Below, in pieces: positions 7,475-13,114 of a stretch of DNA of 13,114 bases (its first letter is position 1; each line of letters begins with the position of its first letter). This DNA is from an uncultured Flavobacteriia bacterium (GTDB lineage: Bacteria; Bacteroidota; Bacteroidia; Flavobacteriales_D; Crocinitomicaceae), in contig CAIYXD010000286.1 of the NCBI GenBank assembly GCA_903930085.1, positions 1-13,114 on the forward strand. Reading direction: 5' to 3'. The translations under genes were made by a program, and so were the position numbers. The notes under the pieces are model-generated. The model was given only the letters and a program-made list of their open reading frames with translations, ran no database searches and was not told where the DNA came from.

Positions 7475-7906
7475 ATGAAAATTACATTTAAAATTATGCT
7501 TATTGCAGCTTCGTCTTTGCTCCTTAATTCTTGCAAAAAATATGAAGGAGAAGGCGGAAAAAGCGCTATTACTGGCAAAATAACAATTGACGAAAAATTA
7601 TATGTTAGCAGTAATTATTCTGAAACAATTAGCTATGATGGCGCTGAAGAGGATGTATATATTGTTTATGGAACAGATGATTTAATTCAGGACGATAAAG
7701 TTTCTTGTAATTACGACGGAACATTCACCTTTAAGTATTTACAACCGGGAACGTATACTATTTATGCGTATAGTGACATTTTTCATAAAGGTTCAAACGT
7801 GATAAGCAACGATGATGATTACTACACAAAAGAAGTAGTGAAAACAACTGTTGAACTAAAGAAAAAAGAAGATTTAAACATTGGCACGATTACCTTGATA
7901 AAATAG
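7475..7906 (+). CDS. Small lipoprotein with a carboxypeptidase-regulatory/prealbumin-like beta domain
   Basis: A 143-residue lipoprotein: hydrophobic signal, then LLLNSC with Cys20 as the lipid site, followed by KK and a flexible Gly-rich stretch (24-29). The rest (about 28-143) looks like one beta-sandwich of the carboxypeptidase-regulatory or SpaA-like type: the entry strand AITGKITID (31-39), DVYIVYG (60-66), and the diagnostic YDGTFTFKYLQPGTYTIYAYS core (80-100; only the G-x-F-x-F-x-x-L-x-x-G-x-Y pattern matters here). Such domains are non-catalytic binding or structural modules. It is probably anchored to the outer membrane. One base separates its stop from the next start, so it is co-expressed with the DUF2490 barrel, and the two may form a complex. 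No specific function is known. Confidence 0.82.
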   Translation: MKITFKIMLIAASSLLLNSCKKYEGEGGKSAITGKITIDEKLYVSSNYSETISYDGAEEDVYIVYGTDDLIQDDKVSCNYDGTFTFKYLQPGTYTIYAYSDIFHKGSNVISNDDDYYTKEVVKTTVELKKKEDLNIGTITLIK

Positions 7907-7907
7907 A

Positions 7908-8591
7908 ATGAAAAAGTACATAGCAATTTTCATTCTTTTTCCATTTCTTGGCTTCGGACAGAGCGAAGGAAAAGTATGGGCAGAGTATGGGGTAAAAGGT
8001 GAAATCAATAAAAAAATGGATTGGGCTGGCGAAATGACCACTCGATTTGGTTCGGAAGGATTGGAAACCTTTTTCCCTCAAGCGTCTTTAAAATACAAAG
8101 TAACCAGCTGGTTTCGTCCTTCGATTGATTACCGTGCAATTTTTAGCAAAGACGATTTCAAAAACTATAGTTTCGGTAATCGCTTGAATTTTAATGCCAA
8201 TTTCAAATTTACTTTAGATCGGCTTTCTTTTGCGGGAAGAATTCGCTACCAATATGCATTTGGTGGATTCGGTTCTTCTGCATACAATGTTGAATTTGAT
8301 CAAGCCTTTCGTTTTAAACCTGAATTTAGTTATGATATTGACAACAGTTTTATAACACCTATTGCTAGTGTTGAATTCTTTTACAATCCAAACTACGGCC
8401 CTTACGGACAACGTTTCACAAAATACCGTGCGTTCATTGGAGCGGAATTAGAACTAGATAGTCCGCATGAATTTTCTATCGGTTATTTGTTAGACCAAAA
8501 AATTCAGGTTCCAAACGCAGCAACTAGGCACGTTTTAAATATTTCCTATTCTTATAATCTTGGATACAAGCCTGGGAAAAATAAAAAGTAA
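7908..8591 (+). CDS. DUF2490 family outer-membrane protein
   Basis: A 227-residue protein of the DUF2490 (PF10677) type: signal peptide at about residues 1-18 (ending GFGQS), then VWAEYGVKGEIN, a long run of alternating polar/aromatic strands, the R-x-S-x-D-Y-R stretch around residue 72, a G-N-R-L-N motif, RIRYQ, and a C-terminal strand ending in a Tyr/Asn/Leu pattern before a basic PGKNKK tail. The family is predicted to form a small outer-membrane beta-barrel; no substrate is established. It follows the lipoprotein gene by one base. Its stop lies inside the stem of a hairpin shared with the converging gldH gene, five bases away. Confidence 0.85.
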   Translation: MKKYIAIFILFPFLGFGQSEGKVWAEYGVKGEINKKMDWAGEMTTRFGSEGLETFFPQASLKYKVTSWFRPSIDYRAIFSKDDFKNYSFGNRLNFNANFKFTLDRLSFAGRIRYQYAFGGFGSSAYNVEFDQAFRFKPEFSYDIDNSFITPIASVEFFYNPNYGPYGQRFTKYRAFIGAELELDSPHEFSIGYLLDQKIQVPNAATRHVLNISYSYNLGYKPGKNKK

Positions 8592-8605
8592 AACTATTAC
8601 TTTTT
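8583..8605. terminator. Bidirectional hairpin spanning both stop codons of DUF2490 and gldH
   Basis: AAAAAGTAA (8583-8591) pairs perfectly with TTACTTTTT (8597-8605) around the five-base loop AACTA. Its arms carry the stops of both converging genes: TAA at 8589-8591 on plus and TAA at 8599-8597 on minus. The stem is AT-rich, so its A arm is followed by a T-run on either strand, as in a compact bidirectional terminator. The low GC content makes its strength uncertain. Confidence 0.55.
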
Positions 8606-9076
8606 CGTGTCTTTTACTTCTTGAACAAGAAGACTAACATCTAGTATTTCATCTATACTGGAATTTGTAATGCCTTGTTCCAACGTAAAGATATATTTTC
8701 CCTTTAACGGCATTTTACGTCTTTTAAAGTAAAGCGCATTTTCCACAATTGTGCCAGTCTTTTTTCCGATCCAAGAACCATCTGGATTTGCAATTTTCAC
8801 CTCGAAAGGTTCCCTTGCTTTTTGTCCGTCTGGTGTTGTTGTATTCCAATACATCCACAAATTACTGTATTTATATTCTGTTGTTGTTCGAATAGTCAAA
8901 ACAAAATCATATTCCTTAATCGTATCCTTAATCGCAACCGTGAATCTTGGTTTTACCTGCTGATTCCATTGTTTTTTTGAGAAAGCATACGATTTCTCAA
9001 ACGTTGGCGGTTTCTCACATGCGCTAAACACGAGTGAAACCAAGAGAATAAAAATAAAACTACTCTTTCGTTTCAT
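8597..9076 (-). CDS. gldH: Gliding motility lipoprotein GldH
   Basis: A 159-residue lipoprotein with signal peptide and lipobox VFSAC (Cys20). It matches GldH of Flavobacterium in length and in the patterns YDFVLTIR-T-x-Y-x-YSNLW (57-74), PDG (82-84 and 98-100), a later G-x-I-x-E-x-x-L-Y/W segment (108-116) and a G-K/E-Y-x-F-x-L-E-x-G/A stretch (126-135). GldH is an outer-membrane-associated periplasmic lipoprotein required for gliding and T9SS function in F. johnsoniae; its exact biochemical job is unclear. It overlaps the end of ricT by 17 bases in a different frame, and follows holB and ricT in one apparent operon, an order I recall from other Bacteroidota. It is the only gld gene in the window. 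Whether this organism glides cannot be told from it. Confidence 0.88.
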   Translation of the reverse strand: MKRKSSFIFILLVSLVFSACEKPPTFEKSYAFSKKQWNQQVKPRFTVAIKDTIKEYDFVLTIRTTTEYKYSNLWMYWNTTTPDGQKAREPFEVKIANPDGSWIGKKTGTIVENALYFKRRKMPLKGKYIFTLEQGITNSSIDEILDVSLLVQEVKDTKK

Positions 9077-10394
9077 TGGAATTGGAATTAGGCGTTTCTC
9101 TACCCCTATTGTTTGGCCGTTTATTTCTTCTTTTATTCGCTGGATTTGGCGCTGTTACTGCTGCCGATGGATTATTTGTGCCTTCTCTTGGTGCAACGGC
9201 TTTTTGTTCACCCGTTGGGTTTTGAGCAGGACTTTGAAGTTCCCTATTGGAATTATCTACAGGCCGATTTGGATTCGCAGGTTTTTTCTTTTTCTTCTTG
9301 TTTTTAAACGTATGTTCAAAACGATTTAAACTGTCTTGCCCAACAACATTGGAATAATCTGGTTCTTTCACTACCTCGTGAACATACTCGTTCAGTTCTT
9401 TTGGTTTTTTATTGTCGCGATTCATTATAACAACTTCTCGCACGCGGTCTGGCGTCATGGCAATTAAGCCACTTGCTGAATTTCCTTCGTAAGCATACCA
9501 CATTTGTTTTTTAAACACATCTGTTTTTACGTGGTAAGCGTTTCCAATTTCTGTTTGAAGACGAATATCGGATTTAGGAAATGCTTTAAAAGCATCCATG
9601 TACATGTCTAGCTCATAGTTTAGACAGCATTTTAATTTACCACATTGTCCAGCAAGTTTTTGCGGATTCAAGGATAATTGCTGGTAACGAGCAGCAGAAG
9701 TGGACACGGAACGGAAATCCGTTAACCATGTTGAACAGCACAATTCTCTTCCGCATGAACCAATTCCACCAAGTCTGGATGCTTCTTGGCGCGAACCAAT
9801 TTGGCGCATTTCCACCCGGATTTTGAACTGATCGGCCATGTCTTTTATCAGTTGGCGGAAATCAACTCTGCCTTCTGCGGTATAATAAAATGTAGCTTTA
9901 GATAAATCTCCTTGGTATTCTACATCTGAAATTTTCATTTCTAAATTAAGATTCACCGCCAAGGTTCTCGATTTATACATCACCTCTTTTTCTAGCGAAC
10001 GCGCTTGCGCCCACTTGTCAATATCGTCTTGAGAAGCAATTCTAACTAATTTTTTAGCCTCCATTGGTTTAAACCCGGCAGCTTTCTTTTTAACTTGTAT
10101 TCTGGCTAGTTCTCCTATGACTGAAATAACGCCGATATCGTATCCAGGGCTCGTCTCAACAACAACTACATCCCCAACTTGAACACTCAATCCTTTTGCG
10201 TTTCGATAGAAACTTTTTCGACTGTTTTTAAATCGAACTTCAACTATATCGTAGATGGATTGACCGTTTGGTAAAGCTATATTTGCCAACCAGTCGTACA
10301 CCTCAAGTTTGTCACAACCGCCAGAACTACAGGTTCCATTATTCTTACATCCTCGTGGAGTTCCACCTCCACTACTGCAATTTGAACAACCCAT
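9060..10394 (-). CDS. ricT: PSP1-domain protein, RicT (YaaT) homologue
   Basis: A 444-residue cytosolic protein. Residues 1-30 are Cys-rich (C3, C6, C16, C22, C27), as is typical of Bacteroidota copies. The PSP1 core covers about 45-270 (VEVRFKNSRK at 51-60, then FYYTAEGRVDFRQL at 169-182) and holds the conserved pairs CGRELCC (214-220) and CGKLKCC (251-257). In Bacillus, RicT works with RicA and RicF in a complex carrying iron-sulfur clusters that promotes RNase Y-dependent mRNA processing. The cysteines here fit a cluster-binding role, but whether the same partners exist in this organism is unknown. After about residue 360 comes a poly-Lys stretch followed by a disordered Pro/Asn/Lys-Arg tail, longer than the Firmicute protein. 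The gene overlaps gldH by 17 bases and starts 76 bases after the holB stop. Confidence 0.88.
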   Translation of the reverse strand: MGCSNCSSGGGTPRGCKNNGTCSSGGCDKLEVYDWLANIALPNGQSIYDIVEVRFKNSRKSFYRNAKGLSVQVGDVVVVETSPGYDIGVISVIGELARIQVKKKAAGFKPMEAKKLVRIASQDDIDKWAQARSLEKEVMYKSRTLAVNLNLEMKISDVEYQGDLSKATFYYTAEGRVDFRQLIKDMADQFKIRVEMRQIGSRQEASRLGGIGSCGRELCCSTWLTDFRSVSTSAARYQQLSLNPQKLAGQCGKLKCCLNYELDMYMDAFKAFPKSDIRLQTEIGNAYHVKTDVFKKQMWYAYEGNSASGLIAMTPDRVREVVIMNRDNKKPKELNEYVHEVVKEPDYSNVVGQDSLNRFEHTFKNKKKKKKPANPNRPVDNSNRELQSPAQNPTGEQKAVAPREGTNNPSAAVTAPNPANKRRNKRPNNRGRETPNSNSNETKE

Positions 10395-10470
10395 AATTCG
10401 CTTTTTTATTTATGTAAAAATAAGAAATAAATCAGAGTTTGTTGGTGCTTATCGAAAATAGAGTTTTGAA

Positions 10471-11589
10471 CTAAGCAAAGTGAATATAACGCATCACTTT
10501 AAAGCAGAGGTTGGTAAATAGTATTTTAGCAGTGGCATTTCGTTCAATATGGTAGTAAGCATCGTCAAACGTTTGCATAAAATCCTGAATGTTTTTACCG
10601 GTAATAAACTTAGCAAATTTGCCTAAAAAATCTTCTTCTTCGCTTGAAACACGCGTCAGTTGTCCGCCGGTATAGTTTCTCAGTAAACTTTGGCGAAACA
10701 TGTGCAAACCATACTGTAAAAAAATCTTCTGCCGATCTTTACTAGAAGCCGCGATATCTTCCGCCCAATCCAACATTGGAAGCACGTCTTTTTTATAACA
10801 AACCCGCATCAATTGGATGAAAAGTTCGCGGTTATAGTCCTGTTCTTCGTGCGATCCAATCATTTCATACGCATGTAAAGCGCTGCCTTCCGAGCGCGCT
10901 ACAATACTTTCCAAATTAGATCCATTAACAGCAAAGTTGTTTTCTAAGTAGGACTTTAAATCCTCGGAATTAATGCGTGGAATCTTTACTATTTGTGTGC
11001 GCGAAACGATGGTTGGAAGTAAAAGATCTTGTTTTTCACACAAAAGAATAAACAGTGTTTTCTGCGGTGGCTCCTCTAAAATCTTTAATAATTTATTAGC
11101 ACAAACGGTATTCATTTCTTCCGCCATCCAAATAATCATGACCTTGTAGCCGCCTTCGTAGGATTTAAGTGTCAGTTTTTTAATAATATCTTGACTTTCT
11201 TCAGTTCCAATCATTGGCTTCCGTTCTTTTTCGTCAATTCTTCTCAGCCATTCAACTTGACTAAAATATGGCTGTTCTTTAATTTGTTCTCTCCAAAGGT
11301 GAATTGCACCATCTGATTTTTTATGCGCCGCAAGAACAACTGGAAATGAAAAATGAACATCAGGATGCTGCAACGTCGCAATTCTCCGACAAGAAGAACA
11401 TTCACCGCAACTGTCTTTACTATTCTTGTTTTCGCAAAACAAATACTGAACAAACGCCATTGCAAGGGGCAACCCTCCATAACCAGCATTCCCTAAAAAA
11501 AGTTGGGCGTGGCTTATTTTATTGTTTTCAACTTCGTGAATAAACTGCTTTTTAAGCCCCTCTTGTCCGATTACATCTTTGAATTGCAT
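10471..11589 (-). CDS. holB: DNA polymerase III subunit delta' (HolB-like)
   Basis: A 372-residue clamp-loader subunit of the AAA+ family. Visible: the N-terminal MQFKDVIGQ segment; H27-x-Q-L-F-L-G (27-33) leading into a P-loop-position sequence, GNAGYGGLP (33-41), without the GK[ST] of a working Walker A, as expected for delta', which does not hydrolyse ATP; a zinc-binding set C52, C61, C64, C67; MIIWMAEEMN (151-160) at the Walker B site; ANKLLKILEEPP (164-175), the signature of this family; and IVSRT (194-198) at the SRC position, with Thr replacing the usual Cys after the arginine. The protein helps load the sliding clamp at the replication fork. It is the first gene of the holB-ricT-gldH unit and is divergent from the EamA gene, with 117 bases between. 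Confidence 0.9.
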   Translation of the reverse strand: MQFKDVIGQEGLKKQFIHEVENNKISHAQLFLGNAGYGGLPLAMAFVQYLFCENKNSKDSCGECSSCRRIATLQHPDVHFSFPVVLAAHKKSDGAIHLWREQIKEQPYFSQVEWLRRIDEKERKPMIGTEESQDIIKKLTLKSYEGGYKVMIIWMAEEMNTVCANKLLKILEEPPQKTLFILLCEKQDLLLPTIVSRTQIVKIPRINSEDLKSYLENNFAVNGSNLESIVARSEGSALHAYEMIGSHEEQDYNRELFIQLMRVCYKKDVLPMLDWAEDIAASSKDRQKIFLQYGLHMFRQSLLRNYTGGQLTRVSSEEEDFLGKFAKFITGKNIQDFMQTFDDAYYHIERNATAKILFTNLCFKVMRYIHFA

Positions 11590-11690
11590 GCTATAAAATT
11601 AGCGTATTTTTTTGAAATTCTTTTTTATAAAAATCACTATTTTGGTCAATAATACTCGCTTTGATAATCTATTACTTTATATTCTTTAAT

Positions 11691-11698
11691 TACCTTCG
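11691..11698 (+). promoter_or_regulatory. Possible -7 element before the EamA transporter gene
   Basis: TACCTTCG matches TAnnTTTG at seven of eight positions and ends eight bases before the ATG at 11707, giving a very short or absent leader. A TTG at 11661-11663 is 27 bases away, more than the usual 17-23. Tentative. Confidence 0.3.
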
Positions 11699-11706
11699 CG
11701 CCATAC

Positions 11707-12621
11707 ATGTTGAAAAAATATAAATACCACACACTGCTGCATCTCATTATATTTATGTGGGGATTTACGGGAATTTTAGGTGTTTTAATAAATTTAGATG
11801 CGTTTTATATTGTTTGGCACCGGGTTTTAATTGCTTTTTTAGCTTTGGGAATTGCATTGGTTTTTATGAAAAAATCGGTTGCAATTTCCTCTCGAAAAGA
11901 ACTGCTTAAAATTTTTGGTGTTGGCATTATTGTTGCATTGCATTGGATGACTTTTTACACATCTATTCAACTCTCCACGGCTTCTTTGGGAATACTTTGC
12001 CTTTCGACTACAACTTTACATGTAACGTGGTTGGAGCCCTTGTTCATGAAGCGAAAGTTTTCTAAAGTTGAATTCTTTTTTGGGTTAATTGTAATTTATG
12101 GCATTTATTTCGTGTCGAGAGACTTTAATCCCGAAGATTACGAGGCGCTCGCTTATGGTTTGTGTTCTGCGCTTTTCGCTGCGCTATTTTCCGTTTTTAA
12201 CGCGCGACTTGCCCAGGATTCCCCTTCGTATAAAATTACCTTTTACGAAATGCTAGCTGCGCTCTTTTTTTTGACCATAGTTTTGGTTGCGCAAGGAAAT
12301 TTCACTGCTGAATTATTTAGTATGGAGGTAAGTGATTTTCTTTGGTTGTTGTTTTTAGGAATCGTGTGCACTTCCTTCGCTTTCCTTGCAACGATTGAAG
12401 TGGTCAAACGATTGGGGGCATTTACCGTTTCGTTAAGTATAAATTTAGAGCCTGTTTATACTATTTTACTAGCAATTTTCATCCTCAAAGAAAATAAAGT
12501 TCTTGGCTCGCAGTTTTATGTTGGCGCCTCCATCATTGTGCTGGTGGTAATTGCCAATGCGTTACTAAAATACTACCAAAAAGCAAAGGAAAAAAAGCAA
12601 TCTAAAGCAGACTTTGTTTAG
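11707..12621 (+). CDS. EamA/DMT-superfamily transporter
   Basis: A 304-residue inner-membrane protein of the drug/metabolite transporter superfamily. It has two EamA repeats (about residues 7-136 and 147-286) and about ten membrane helices. Signatures include the N-terminal W18-G-F-T-G (fold-entry helix), W37-H-R in the second helix, T93-x-x-L-x-x-L-S-T-T-T-x-x-x-x-x-L-E-P (through 111) in the fourth, and NLEPVYTILLA followed by a conserved E (247-262) in the ninth. The tail after residue 286 is Lys-rich and cytosolic. The family exports or imports small metabolites, amino acids or nucleotide sugars, and the sequence does not indicate which. The last 20 bases overlap the 3' end of the converging GH3-like gene. 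Confidence 0.88.
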   Translation: MLKKYKYHTLLHLIIFMWGFTGILGVLINLDAFYIVWHRVLIAFLALGIALVFMKKSVAISSRKELLKIFGVGIIVALHWMTFYTSIQLSTASLGILCLSTTTLHVTWLEPLFMKRKFSKVEFFFGLIVIYGIYFVSRDFNPEDYEALAYGLCSALFAALFSVFNARLAQDSPSYKITFYEMLAALFFLTIVLVAQGNFTAELFSMEVSDFLWLLFLGIVCTSFAFLATIEVVKRLGAFTVSLSINLEPVYTILLAIFILKENKVLGSQFYVGASIIVLVVIANALLKYYQKAKEKKQSKADFV

Positions 12622-13114
12622 CCAAAAAACTTAGCCATAAGTCGCTTTGGTGCTCATTCATTACCCGAGGAAATTTGTTTTGTGACCCAGCCTTACCAAT
12701 GGTTTCCATAAAATTATAGAACGTTTCAACCGGAAGAGCCGTCAAAACAGGTGGTTGCAAACTTACTTTTCGAACACCATTATAATCATCGTTCAAATCC
12801 CGGAGCTCTTTATCTATTAGACTAATTATTTGCTCTGTGTCGAGCTTTTCATTTACACCAATAAACCAGGAATGGCGTTGTTCGTCTATTTGCGGAAAAA
12901 GGCTAAATTCTGTTATCTCAATTCCTTCGCGCTTGCTAATGTTTTGAATTGCTGTGTTAATATTATCCAAAGACAAGTGTTCGCCGCATAAACTAAGGAA
13001 TTGTTTGATGCGACCCGTAATCTTTAACAGCCGATCTTCCACATTAATGAACCGAACTAGGTCTCCAATCATATAGCGCCATAATCCCGCATTTGTAGAA
13101 ATTACAATTGCATA
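12602..13114 (-). CDS. GH3-family acyl-adenylating/amido-synthetase-like protein (5' part missing)
   Basis: The C-terminal 170 residues of a GH3 auxin-responsive-promoter-type (PF03321) protein. The reading frame stays open from 13072 to the window edge, and the extra 14 codons encode YAIVISTNAGLWRY, followed by MIGDLVRF, which matches the GH3 landmark of T-N-x-A-G-L-[WY]-R-Y-x-x-G-D-x-[IV]-R. The methionine at 13072 is therefore internal, not the start. The next stretch, from ITGRIKQFLSLCGEHLS, corresponds to the family's hinge and small C-terminal domain, which closes over the adenylate. The N-terminal ATP- and acyl-binding region lies beyond the window. Plant GH3 enzymes conjugate acyl acids to amino acids; the bacterial substrate is unknown. 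The family is common in Bacteroidota. The stop lies inside the EamA gene (20-base convergent overlap). Confidence 0.82.
   Translation of the reverse strand, partial: YAIVISTNAGLWRYMIGDLVRFINVEDRLLKITGRIKQFLSLCGEHLSLDNINTAIQNISKREGIEITEFSLFPQIDEQRHSWFIGVNEKLDTEQIISLIDKELRDLNDDYNGVRKVSLQPPVLTALPVETFYNFMETIGKAGSQNKFPRVMNEHQSDLWLSFLAKQSLL

Noticed and set aside
9280..9303. Purine/pyrimidine tract in the ricT tail as a phase-variable homopolymer
   Set aside because: The run is interrupted by mixed Lys codons, with no single-base tract long enough for frequent slippage.
10395..10470. Separate promoter for ricT (minus-strand TATTTTCG at 10460-10453, TATTTTTA further down)
   Set aside because: Both are imperfect -7 matches in AT-rich DNA with no -33 box. 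Co-transcription from holB explains expression equally well.
11590..11706. Riboswitch or small RNA in the holB/EamA gap
   Set aside because: The gap is short, AT-rich and without stable paired arms or known aptamer landmarks.
13070..13072. ATG at 13072 as the true start of the GH3-like gene
   Set aside because: The frame is open to the window edge, and the 14 upstream codons encode the conserved GH3 segment around AGLWRY. The methionine is internal.

Overview
The window looks like a chromosomal segment of a low-GC marine or freshwater Bacteroidota, most likely Flavobacteriales and possibly close to Crocinitomicaceae or Fluviicola (the family placement is inference). Evidence includes a gliding-motility lipoprotein (GldH), a PorP/SprF outer-membrane protein directly behind a giant secreted protein with a gliding-motility-type C-terminal sorting domain, a Cys-rich Bacteroidota-type RicT (PSP1) protein, TAnnTTTG-like promoter elements, and no clear Shine-Dalgarno sequences. 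No tRNA, rRNA, CRISPR array, insertion sequence or phage gene is visible. The content is mostly core and cell-envelope genes.

Layout. 20-1189 (+) encodes a polytopic flippase-like protein of the lysylphosphatidylglycerol-synthase membrane-domain family (UPF0104). Facing it, 2764-1191 (-) is a two-gene unit: a TPR lipoprotein translationally coupled to a polytopic membrane protein. 2915-3157 (+) encodes an 80-residue exported CxxC membrane protein and ends at a good intrinsic hairpin. 7326-3215 (-) is a type IX secretion (T9SS) unit: a 1023-residue surface protein (lamin-tail, chitobiase-C-like, CotH kinase-like, InlB-like and thrombospondin-3 repeats, CHU_C sorting domain) followed by its PorP/SprF-type partner. 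Divergent from it, 7475-8591 (+) encodes a lipoprotein with a beta-sandwich domain and a DUF2490 outer-membrane barrel.

11589-8597 (-) is a housekeeping cluster, holB, ricT and gldH (DNA polymerase III delta', a PSP1 protein, a gliding lipoprotein), in an order I recall from other Bacteroidota. 11707-12621 (+) is an EamA-family transporter. Its 3' end overlaps the 3' end of a GH3-like adenylating enzyme (minus strand) that runs off the right edge of the window.

The clearest functional link is between the CotH/CHU_C protein, its PorP/SprF neighbour and GldH. GldH is needed for gliding and T9SS function in Flavobacterium, and the first two look like a T9SS cargo and its surface-anchoring partner. 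There is no gene-free stretch above about 150 bases. The longest gaps (2765-2914, 7327-7474, 11590-11706) appear to hold promoters only. I see no strong case for a wholly new system. The best leads are the surface CotH protein and the small CxxC membrane protein.
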